Part shown: piece after piece, positions 52,901 to 59,960 of the stretch
Layout: every line of letters begins with the position of its first letter
How positions within the stretch are numbered: position 1 is the first letter of the stretch
DNA from: Saccharomycopsis fibuligera x Saccharomycopsis cf. fibuligera
Lineage: Eukaryota; Ascomycota; Saccharomycetes; Ascoideales; Saccharomycopsidaceae
Direction: 5' to 3'
DNA: 64,000 bases
Assembly (NCBI GenBank): GCA_001936135.1
Contig: CP012818.1
Location: 496,001-560,000, forward strand
The notes under the pieces: generated by a model
Database searches by the model: none
Told to the model about the DNA's origin: nothing
Seen by the model: the letters and a program-made list of their open reading frames with translations, nothing else
Position numbers and translations under genes: made by a program

Positions 52901-53881
52901 TCTATCAGCGAATCCGGAACTGGTGTTGGTGGCAAGAGCGATGACAAAGGACTTGCAGATCAGCGTAATGACCAGCATACCTACCACCATTATCTTCAGA
53001 ATCAAGCAAACAATTCTGAGTTCTCTGTCCATGATAACAATAATGCAAATGGAATTGTTGGTGAAATCAATGAAATTAGTGATCATCGCAGCCAACATAG
53101 CCATAAAAACAAAAATTCTAGTAACAGCTATGCATTTAGTGTTGCCAGCGGTGGTGGCAACAGTCAAGGATCCACACCCTCGGTATCATATTTTGATCAA
53201 GAAATGTTTACCAATGATGAATTTAATTTACTAAATGATGAACTCTTGACTAACTTTTTAGATTCTAGAAGTTGGAAGGGCTCTTTCAGCCCGACTGCCA
53301 CGAATACAGCTATTGGAAATAATGAAATGATAAAAAATTCAGATATACTAGAATCAACATTTGTTAGTAATAGCAAAAGTGATAATGCTGATGGGGACGA
53401 GAATGGCAAAGACCTCATCAAAGATAAAGCTAATCACACTAACGGTGAGTTGGCTGGCAATAGCTTTAGTGGCGTCCTTGACCAAAAAATTGATAAATTG
53501 CAAGGTAAATGTGTAATTAATGGTCGATCTCTTTTGAATGACACATATGCGCATAGCGCCATAAATCTCAACAAGAACAATAACAGCAGTAAAAACAATA
53601 GCAATGAGAGAAAAAACGATACTCTTGAAAATTTACCCAAATATCATAATGTTAAAGGCGCCCATAGTATAGCTAACAGTGGCATTAGTACTGCAGCTGG
53701 GATGACAGCTACCAATGATGATAACAATGATAAAAACAGCATTGCTAAACTTAATGGAAACGACATTAATTTTTTTAATGACATAATGAGCATTTTTACC
53801 ATCCCAAAGATGCCTGAGCAGATTATTAACCTGGATAATTATGATGACGATGGTAATAATGGGAAAAGATCAAAATTATAA
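49961..53881 (+). CDS. Zn2Cys6 fungal transcription factor, specific role unknown
   Basis: 1306 residues. The zinc cluster lies at C83, C86, C93, C99, C102 and C111 (CX2CX6CX5CX2CX8C), preceded by a basic stretch (KRPRSKRA). A linker and coiled coil follow (VQESYVN, then KFKIEELEKKLQ, residues about 124-143). The fungal-specific middle homology domain (about 450-580) is clear from ETTVLLGIYSLALNRKDSAY, YTGLAIRLAYTMGLHRKVPP and ERRRRLWWSCYIWDRL. The long C-terminus is Asn/Asp/Ser-rich and ends in acidic DNYDDDGNNG, a plausible activation region. A nuclear DNA-binding role follows from the family; the target pathway cannot be told. The codon at 50351-50353 is CTG at a coiled-coil position where relatives often have Ser. 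Confidence 0.85.
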   Translation: MSSPAQSSGTLDTGQSETVGSAGSTGSTGFRSSAAPPTPVASAGFSKKRQITEEDSYYEPQFSSSDQPQGQQQSKRPRSKRACTKCQSRKTKCSGDKPCSYCVMLNKPNECVFIIKEKPKLVTVQESYVNLLKFKIEELEKKLQNSKLSKHHGVLEESNVFTSTTSASSPSTHLTQTLPSDTNIIEREQDQEQNSEKQESDDGMPGASNSNPPNRRMSLNHIINADTHRIAGDQGNSLAVLRQFSRGDPSKNNHASILNPTTSTTNSTSTVITPTNNNGNNDYVLEKELDLHNLLVQTDVSYLTNFNIFLGNSNCTKYNLTIQNILTDKLNYLLNFHNQRHNLQIKLLPPPILPTVFYKSKALHWNRINIADIQLPEEDYALKIINSAFEILGSDFAVVNYYEVLLMIDRIYSNIANCNKLHIIQLLVLLAMGEITISTKQSILKGQFPGFAYFQTAVELFEDTFEECSITYIETTVLLGIYSLALNRKDSAYIYTGLAIRLAYTMGLHRKVPPSFNGLSKIELERRRRLWWSCYIWDRLVTTRLGHPIMINDDSMDVELPSNEQFTTKEELKRFPKRPTYFIEQIKLAKISGIIMNKIYGIKNSGKFKDSFIVSVHSILNILRNWYADLNDSKTALNELNNQPSNSDSRINPFSSDGPANIANTASNDSLRLNYINMDEGLKRQTYSLHMNYNYCIILTTRPLLLYVFKEIVHHVETEHSPTTLGILKSCINAAFINLKIINMLYLQNIFTSFTLMDNNIVFGSILIMLLTNFIKNYSRQGYLLFIKIFGKQYHNNTNANNMGKKNDNNTASTHRNNNTSIDEGAIHTSLTQKEITSKIKFGISILKKGTQAGSVTAKVYFLQLSNLMALLDKLNYISSAAYYQHYVVAGPLPPPSPETELADFQDLKSRLEFISRDVITDAGLFNQINLVEHDECSVANGNDNGNKSNSLGNDNQGHSSKVKHKINESVKIDARNNSISISESGTGVGGKSDDKGLADQRNDQHTYHHYLQNQANNSEFSVHDNNNANGIVGEINEISDHRSQHSHKNKNSSNSYAFSVASGGGNSQGSTPSVSYFDQEMFTNDEFNLLNDELLTNFLDSRSWKGSFSPTATNTAIGNNEMIKNSDILESTFVSNSKSDNADGDENGKDLIKDKANHTNGELAGNSFSGVLDQKIDKLQGKCVINGRSLLNDTYAHSAINLNKNNNSSKNNSNERKNDTLENLPKYHNVKGAHSIANSGISTAAGMTATNDDNNDKNSIAKLNGNDINFFNDIMSIFTIPKMPEQIINLDNYDDDGNNGKRSKL

Positions 53882-54172
53882 CTTCAAGACTCGGACTTGA
53901 ATTTGGAGTGAATAAGCGTTACGTGAAGCTAATCTGCTGAATAATGGCCCCAACACTCAGGTTTTTTGGGTATATCATAAAAGAGAAGCAATTGTCAATG
54001 GAAAACGCGATGGAAGATGACTAAGATGATAAAACCCAAGATAATTATGATAACGACTGTAATGATAACGATAATAGAAACAATAACAATAATGATGATG
54101 ACCTAACTGTATTATGAGAAAACTTTAATGACACTAACGAACACGATGAACAATCAACATTTTAGAAATAAG

Positions 54173-54199
54173 AAAAAAAAAAAAAAAAAAAAAAAAAAA
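54173..54199. repeat. Poly-A run, 27 bp
   Basis: Uninterrupted A homopolymer, followed by further A-rich sequence broken by single G bases. Confidence 0.95.
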
Positions 54200-54781
54200 G
54201 AAAAAAAAGAAAAAAAAACATTACCAAAAGTTTAGTAAATGAACACTAGATCAGAAACCTTGTACAAATTTAAATCCAAAAAACTTTTGATAGCAAACTA
54301 GAGCTAATATTCAGGACCAAAATTAAAAGCAATAGGAATGATTGATGAATAGTTAATTTTATTTTTTTGTATATTTTTTACTGGCTTTTTCTTATATGTA
54401 TCGCATACTATTACTAAGAACATGAATAGATTAATTCAGAACTATGTAAATTTTCACGTTATTTTTCTATGTTGTCTTTAGCACTAGCTACAACAGGTAA
54501 AATTATCTTCCTTTTATCTAAATTAACAAAGCCCAGGGTCCCCTTCCCTTGATACTGTTTGTATTCAGAAATTTTATAATGTCTAGACTAAGTGAACGTC
54601 TAATATTTGCCAATCTGTCGGGTTGACAAATTGATTTACAAGAGGCAGAGAAGCTAAAGTCCAACTACAGCAGCATGTTTTAGCATATATCATGAAAACA
54701 TAAGTCTATCATAGATGGGTTCAGAGATTAGTTTTCAAACTGTATAGTTCTGTAATTCATGAAAATCTGCTAATAAAAGAT

Positions 54782-54783
<2 letters not shown>

Positions 54784-54813
<30 letters not shown>
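54784..54813. repeat. Poly-T run, 30 bp
   Basis: Uninterrupted T homopolymer just past the 3' end of the minus-strand LPX1-like gene. In that transcript it is an A tract. Confidence 0.95.
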
Positions 54814-54815
<2 letters not shown>

Positions 54816-54839
54816 CTATAGAACTATCCCCAATAGCTA

Positions 54840-56249
54840 TTAAAGTTTACTTTTCAAGCTAATTTTCTTGTCAATATTATTTCGTTTTTTATCTCCATAT
54901 TCAAACGGCACATAATCTACTTCAAGAAATGCCCTTTCTTCAAAATCATCAAACCAGTTCTTGAACACTTCTGCTCGTTCCTCTACTGTCAAATATATGT
55001 TATTCTCAGGATCACTTTGGTTCTTGTTCAACTCTACTAGCACCTTTGATCTCTTATTCAAATGTCTCACATACTCTTCTACACAATGATCCGGCATTTC
55101 TCCGATAACCAAATGTGTACCACCTTCGATTTCTCGTAGCTCAAAATTTGTCAACAATTTCCGATAGTGCAAATCGTAGAACCTTTTATTAAAAATTGTT
55201 CCTCTGTTTGTACCGTGAATTAAAGTGATTGGAATACTACTATTTTGTGGTTTACTCAATTGGGGAGATATTAATGGGACAATTTGATGAAATTGAACGT
55301 TTGCCTTGTCACCAGTTGCGTAGATTGCTAACTGCTGTTCTCTTGTAGTTTTGCAGTAGACGATCTTCTTGCTATCATTATCACTATCATTAATATTGTT
55401 TGTATGTGAGGAATTTACTGGATCCACATAACTTACTTCATTGTCAATAAGCGGCCCAATCACACCTGGATGGAAATTACGGAAATGCAATACGTTTGTA
55501 AAATACTCTACCATTTCTTCTTTTGAATCAAATTTATTTTTTAATGGTTTACTAAGACGCATTTGATATCTTTTAGCACGTTCTATACTCGCGTGACCGG
55601 TGATTTTACCGTGAGAATAGTAGTCTGAGTTGGCTTTGTCGGCATATTGGAAAACAACTGGATCAATAGCAACTATAGAATCGAAGACTGATGGATTGAG
55701 AAAATTAGCAAAAAGCACGGAAACTGCCCCAAAACTATGGCCAATGCCAATGAGCTTCGCATTAGTTAAAGTTTCCGAGGTTTCCGCCGAGGGTTTCAAG
55801 GATGATGGGGACTGGTATCCTTTAAAATGCAAATTTTCATGACCTATGATCTCTAGTAAATCTCTAGCGTTATCAAACCATTGGAAAACCGTACCAAGTT
55901 TTCCCTTATTAACCATTGCTGAATCACCATGATTCGCAGCATCATGAGATATTACAACATTAAGTTTCCAATTGATCTCTAAAGCGTGGTCTTGTTGATA
56001 GGCAAAAAGCTTATGGATATGATAATAGTGAATAGCTCTATTCATGCCATTTCCATGAGCAAATATCAAGTTTAGCAATACACGGCCATCATTATGATGA
56101 GCTGCAAGGTATGAAGCTGGTGTTTGGAACCGGTCGTAAACTACCTGGAGGCGATCACTGGGGAGGATGGTGGAATAGCGGCTACTGCGTGGATGAGCGG
56201 CATCAATGGTGTGAGTGGTCTTGGTATATAGTTGGTGCATTTTGTTCAT
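54840..56249 (-). CDS. LPX1: LPX1, peroxisomal matrix lipase-like alpha/beta hydrolase
   Basis: 469 residues ending in SKL, the canonical PTS1, so a peroxisomal matrix protein. It keeps the features that its two tandem paralogues at 6.3-9.5 kb have lost: the oxyanion HG motif in FAHGNGMN (about 64-70) and GHSFGA (170-175, nucleophile Ser172). It also has NHGDSAMVNKGKLGT matching Lpx1 NHGDSAVRNRGRLGT, and EGGTHLVIGEMPDH with the catalytic His. A short acidic Asn/Asp insertion (about 285-295) adds length. The start ATG at 56247-56249 is followed by another Met three codons later, and either could be used. This copy is the best LPX1 orthologue here. It is divergent from the GIY-YIG-like gene at 56966. 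Confidence 0.88.
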   Translation of the reverse strand: MNKMHQLYTKTTHTIDAAHPRSSRYSTILPSDRLQVVYDRFQTPASYLAAHHNDGRVLLNLIFAHGNGMNRAIHYYHIHKLFAYQQDHALEINWKLNVVISHDAANHGDSAMVNKGKLGTVFQWFDNARDLLEIIGHENLHFKGYQSPSSLKPSAETSETLTNAKLIGIGHSFGAVSVLFANFLNPSVFDSIVAIDPVVFQYADKANSDYYSHGKITGHASIERAKRYQMRLSKPLKNKFDSKEEMVEYFTNVLHFRNFHPGVIGPLIDNEVSYVDPVNSSHTNNINDSDNDSKKIVYCKTTREQQLAIYATGDKANVQFHQIVPLISPQLSKPQNSSIPITLIHGTNRGTIFNKRFYDLHYRKLLTNFELREIEGGTHLVIGEMPDHCVEEYVRHLNKRSKVLVELNKNQSDPENNIYLTVEERAEVFKNWFDDFEERAFLEVDYVPFEYGDKKRNNIDKKISLKSKL

Positions 56250-56965
56250 TTGGGATGGAGGTGAAGACGACTAGAAGAAACGGAGTCAATTTGTAGTCGA
56301 AAAAGGACGATATAAATGAGCAAAATTGTCTTTTATATATTAGTGTGGAGGTAGTAATCCTACATTTTAATGGCTTCGCATCGACTATCACTTACAAAAG
56401 TCGAAGCGTCCCGGGTAAGGGAGTTCGGAATCTTCTCCACTGCGGCAAGCTCGAACTAAAGGAGCCACTCGCTGGTAAAAATCAGCATCAATTAGCAGTA
56501 GGCCAAAAGCAATGAACTGTTGAAAATGGCATCTTTTGCTGTTCGATGATGCTTATCTTGAAAAGCTACAGAAACTGAATATTCAATTCTGCTCTTTCAC
56601 TTGATCTAAGCCAAAATCGAATCGGACAGTCCTTAATGAACGACAGTGTATGTTAACAGAGAAGACAACCAACGCTCTTGTGCCCTGGATCATCGTAATC
56701 AAGAGCTTTTCTGGCAGCAAGCCTCTGTTTACCATGGCATTATCAGAACTTTTGTAAAGAGACGTGAAACTGTTTAGGTTATCAAAACTCGCTGGGACTG
56801 GTGAAGAAGCGATGTTCGGAATAATGCAGCAGAACGTGTCACTCTGCATTAAAAAGTAAACAAGAAATCCAAAACAAAAACAGAAAATCAACGCCAAATA
56901 ACATCAAAATTAAGATCAAGATCATATATATCGAGCAAGTATTCTAGCAAACGCGCCAGCCAAGA
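56250..56965. promoter_or_regulatory. Divergent promoter region between LPX1 and the mug113-like gene
   Basis: 716 bp without a supported gene. The 104-codon minus frame at 56583-56897 shows no homology. I saw no clear oleate response element. Confidence 0.5.
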
Positions 56966-57961
56966 ATGACACAGTGCTCGGGTACCACTAAACAAAATCA
57001 GCGATGCAAGATTAATGTTGCGCAGGGCCGCTACTGCCATTACCACAAGAATCAAGAATCTAAACTCGGCAGTTTCCTAAACGGTTCTGGCAAACCGTCG
57101 CAGCACTTTACAACTGTCACAACCACTGCTACTTCTACTACCACATCTACGGGCTGGGCAAGTTCAAGTTCAAACTCCAGCTCTACCAACAAAATAAAGC
57201 CCAGTGTGCCCACATACAAAATACAGTTATCAGCCAGTCCTGAGAAACCAACTCACAAGCACGATCACAAGTATCAACCAGTCGATAATGGCAGTATATA
57301 CATTTATACATTATCACATCTTCTTAGTAAGAAGCCTCAGCTGAAAGACTGGCTTAAAATTCAAGTGCCAAATCACAAAAGTAGCGTGAGCTGGGAACCA
57401 TTTAACCCTAAAGATTTTCTCCTTGTAAAAGTAGGTCTTACTACACAGCATGTTTCTAAGCGGATCAACCAATGGCTTAAGCAATGCAATCATGAAATCA
57501 CACTCATTGAACCTTTTATCCTTCATGACAATACTCCATCTATTTTAAGTGGCCTTTTTAAGAGCCTTTCTTTAAACGAACCATATTCACCATCACCGTC
57601 ATCCCCCTCATCATCCTCATCAAACAGTCATGGTAAGCACCGGCTCCTGATTGGCGTCAAAAATATGCTTCTTAATATTGACACCAAAAACAAGATTCGA
57701 GATCATAAACTCAAAACTTTCAATGTTTTAGATAACGGGTTTTATTGCTCCTGTCATTTAGCAATGATTGAAAAACGAATTCATGCAGTACTAAGACTGC
57801 AATTTGGCAAAGTGGAACTTCAATGTGAAAATTGCTCTTTGGCAAGCAAACAAAATACTGTACATCGAGAATGGTTTTTAATTCCTAGAGATCGATTGGT
57901 TTATGTGTTTTACTTGATTGATGATATATGCTACAAGTATTCCAGAAATGAAAAACGTTGA
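56966..57961 (+). CDS. GIY-YIG-like (T5orf172/DUF1766) protein, mug113-like
   Basis: 331 residues. An N-terminal small Cys/His motif (C4, C14, C24, H25, H27: TQCSGTTKQNQRCKI and YCHYHK) resembles zinc-binding modules seen at the start of such proteins. A Ser/Thr-rich linker follows, then the domain: IYIYTL at 112-117, VKVGLTTQHVSKRINQW at 154-170 and the helix with MIEKRIHAVLR holding the putative catalytic Glu. CSCHL and CENCS add Cys pairs, and a final EWFLI closes the fold. Fission yeast mug113, expressed in meiosis, belongs to this family, and fungal members are uncharacterised. Nuclease activity is not established. Three CTG codons are present, more than in most neighbours. Confidence 0.75.
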   Translation: MTQCSGTTKQNQRCKINVAQGRYCHYHKNQESKLGSFLNGSGKPSQHFTTVTTTATSTTTSTGWASSSSNSSSTNKIKPSVPTYKIQLSASPEKPTHKHDHKYQPVDNGSIYIYTLSHLLSKKPQLKDWLKIQVPNHKSSVSWEPFNPKDFLLVKVGLTTQHVSKRINQWLKQCNHEITLIEPFILHDNTPSILSGLFKSLSLNEPYSPSPSSPSSSSSNSHGKHRLLIGVKNMLLNIDTKNKIRDHKLKTFNVLDNGFYCSCHLAMIEKRIHAVLRLQFGKVELQCENCSLASKQNTVHREWFLIPRDRLVYVFYLIDDICYKYSRNEKR

Positions 57962-58075
57962 ATTGTTTAATAATTTTGTGCAGAAACTGGCCGTCCTATC
58001 CCCGTTGCAAAAGTTGAGCTTGATTTCAGCCATGTTGGCGATCTTCATCTTGTAATATGCCTATTTGTGAAATAT

Positions 58076-58348
58076 TGTTACGGGATGCTGATATCTCATG
58101 GTTCATAGTTATTGGATGTAAAAGCCTTATATTTCAAACATAACTGAATAGCGATAAATATATAACAACATTGGGTTGAACCGTATATAAATAATAATCA
58201 GAATGAAAACAACACATATTAGCGGTGAGCTATAAATAGCAGTAAATATGCATGTTGTGAAATAAAGTAGAAGATTTTAAAAAGTATTAGGTACGGGATA
58301 TTAAGTATCTGTATCTCGATCTGGTGGTCTATAACTCAATGATCATCA
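58076..58348 (+). mobile_element. Solo LTR of the same copia-type family
   Basis: 273 bp beginning TGTTACGGGATGCTGATATC and ending AACTCAATGATCATCA, so with intact TG and CA ends. It matches 29657-29986 (minus) and 4243-4511 (plus), including GGTTGAACCGTATATAAATA. No matching 5-bp target duplication is seen (flanks AATAT and TATTA). It lies 275 bp from the 3' end of tRNA-Ser(CAG). Confidence 0.85.
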
Positions 58349-58380
58349 TATTAGCGTTTTTCTGCGACCTCTTGTATAGT

Positions 58381-58446
58381 AAGCTGCTCATAAGCTGTCC
58401 ACAAGCTGTGCATAAGCTGTGCATAAGCTGTCCATAAGCTGTCCAT
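58381..58446. repeat. Six tandem copies of an 11-bp unit
   Basis: Units AAGCTGCTCAT, AAGCTGTCCAC, AAGCTGTGCAT (twice) and AAGCTGTCCAT (twice) run without gaps. The core AAGCTG is constant, with changes confined to the last five bases. It sits between the solo LTR end and tRNA-Ser. Confidence 0.95.
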
Positions 58447-58623
58447 ATTATCAAAAACAAAAAACTTAAGTTCATAGATGGAATATCATCATTTCGTGTA
58501 GATCTTTAAGTAAGTGCAGGCAATCCTAATACCTCTCGGAAACATACGGATACTGCCGGCTACCTACATTTGTAATAAATAAGGGTAACCCCCGAATGTC
58601 ATATGACATAAAAAAAGAAATGA

Positions 58624-58719
58624 CGATACAGACAGGATTCGAACCTGCGAAGCAAATGCCAGCGCCTAACAGACCTTGAAGTTCTGTGGGCGGCGCCTTA
58701 ACCACTCGGCCACTGTATC
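58624..58719 (-). tRNA. tRNA-Ser (CAG) with a 15-nt intron: CUG read as serine
   Basis: A 96-nt gene: acceptor GATACAG/CTGTATC fully paired, G73, D-arm GCCGAGTGGTTAAGGC as in yeast serine tRNAs, a type II variable arm with GGCA/TGCT stem, and T-arm GCAGGTTCGAATCCTGT. The anticodon stem CCGCC/GGCGC holds loop CACAGAA after removal of an intron at 58668-58682, giving anticodon CAG (58684-58686). Intron TCTG pairs with CAGA, the usual anticodon-intron helix of yeast pre-tRNAs. Position 33 is A instead of the near-universal U, and pair 27-43 is C-C. G73 and the variable arm are serine identity elements, so CUG should be decoded mainly as Ser. Known CUG-Ser1 tRNAs carry G33. An intronless fold would need an oversized loop and six extra bases, so it is unlikely. 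Confidence 0.88.
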
Positions 58720-58789
58720 TATTGAGCCATGCTACCACAGCTTGAAAAGTAATTTTTGGTGTGCAATATATGGAAAAGACGCATACTAA

Positions 58790-58820
58790 GGGGGTGCTCT
58801 GTATAATTTAGAGCACCCCC
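58790..58820. terminator. Perfect 11-bp GC-rich hairpin after MTQ2
   Basis: GGGGGTGCTCT (58790-58800), loop GTATAATTT, then AGAGCACCCCC (58810-58820). The stem is perfect. It lies 32-62 nt past the MTQ2 stop on the minus strand and 71-101 bp upstream of tRNA-Ser. A 3'-UTR or 3'-end role for MTQ2 is the simplest reading, but this is inferred. Confidence 0.6.
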
Positions 58821-58851
58821 AACCTCCTCAAGCAACGCTTCCTTCAATCAG

Positions 58852-59553
58852 TCAACCAATACAGCTCTTTTCAAACCTCCACACAGAAAGATACTCCCAT
58901 CCTGCTTTTCTTTCAAAAACCTTAAATATATTCCAATTGTTATTAACATTGAATTTCTCCACTACCTTGTCTGGTTTATTTCTTGCACAAAACAAAATAA
59001 GCGCTATACCATTTTGAGAAAGTGTCTTATGCAAATTATCCAAGACTTTGTTTGTAATGACCATACCATCTTCACCTCCACAAAGCGCTAAATCCACTAG
59101 CAAATCATCGCTGTCATCGATTTTTGAAATATCATTCGGAAGTTTTGGAACTTCCTCGCTCGGTACATATGGCGGATTAAAAATTAACAAATCAACGGCG
59201 TTATTGATCACTGGAGTTGTTAAGTCGCACTGAATGGAGTCGATAATTACCAGTTCTTGCTTGCTTGTTCTATTAAGGGAGTTAGTTCGCAATGAAGTTT
59301 GACAGGCATAGTTATTGAGATCAGTGGTTAAGTAAATACCATTATTTCCAACAATATTCCTTTGCAAAAAAGTTGTAATTATGCCACTACCAGTACCTAT
59401 TTCAAGGCATAGTGGCGCTTGAATGCCATGGTAAACAAAATGATCAACAAGTTGCTGTCGTTGCTCTTCCAATGTATCAAGGAGCACATAGGTATCCTCG
59501 GCTGGCTCATATAGTTTGGAGAAGTCAGCGTCGTACTCCGGAGTTGGAAACAT
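58852..59553 (-). CDS. MTQ2: Mtq2, eRF1 (Sup45) glutamine methyltransferase catalytic subunit
   Basis: 233 residues against 221 in Saccharomyces. A HemK2-type class I methyltransferase with YEPAEDTYVLLDTLE (15-29), SAM-binding motif I EIGTGSG (51-57), an acidic residue in TTDLN (motif II) and the catalytic NPPYVPSE (126-133) that holds the glutamine amide. With Trm112 as partner it methylates the GGQ glutamine of release factor 1 in the cytosol. The start gives MFPTPEYDADF, matching the short N-terminus of the family. It is divergent from RUB1, with 407 bp between the starts. Confidence 0.95.
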   Translation of the reverse strand: MFPTPEYDADFSKLYEPAEDTYVLLDTLEEQRQQLVDHFVYHGIQAPLCLEIGTGSGIITTFLQRNIVGNNGIYLTTDLNNYACQTSLRTNSLNRTSKQELVIIDSIQCDLTTPVINNAVDLLIFNPPYVPSEEVPKLPNDISKIDDSDDLLVDLALCGGEDGMVITNKVLDNLHKTLSQNGIALILFCARNKPDKVVEKFNVNNNWNIFKVFERKAGWEYLSVWRFEKSCIG

Positions 59554-59960
59554 AGATGCTCAGAAAATACAATAAAAAAGAGCAAATAGCAGCCACAAAT
59601 ATGTTGTTTGAACTTGCGTAAGAAGAAAAAAAAGAACAAAATGTGAAAGTTGTGAATCTAGATGACACAAAAACAATATCCACAAACGCTAAGCGCTGAA
59701 ATAGTTTTGTGATGAGTAAAATGAAATTAGAAAAAAATCTTCGCTGATAGAAGATCCGTTGTTTTGGATCCCCGGATTTTGCTGGGTTTCATGTGACTTT
59801 ACTACCGAATCTCTTCGGCATAGTTTTGTTGTAAGCCTCCCTCGACCAGAGGTGAATGGGTAGAGATTGACAGAATAACAGAAAGAAAGCAGATAGAAAA
59901 ATCGCATTATTATTGTAATATACGTGATAAGATAGATCAAAAACAAATTTAAAGGCAACA
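59554..59960. promoter_or_regulatory. Divergent promoter between MTQ2 and RUB1
   Basis: 407 bp with no gene. Open frames of 62-90 codons on the minus strand are not supported. Confidence 0.5.

Larger units (their letters stand above)
53882..54839. other. Spacer downstream of the zinc-cluster gene
   Basis: 960 bp with AAT/GAT-rich sequence resembling Asn/Asp codons just after the stop (about 54030-54105), a 27-bp A run (54173-54199) and a 30-bp T run (54784-54813). No gene seen. Confidence 0.55.

Noticed and set aside
58624-58719. Reading the tRNA as intronless with the stem ACAGA/TCTGT
   Set aside because: That fold leaves six extra bases after the D-arm and a nine-base loop. The intron model gives normal arm lengths and anticodon-intron pairing.
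58526-58738. 70-codon minus-strand frame
   Set aside because: It runs through tRNA-Ser(CAG); the tRNA explains the sequence.
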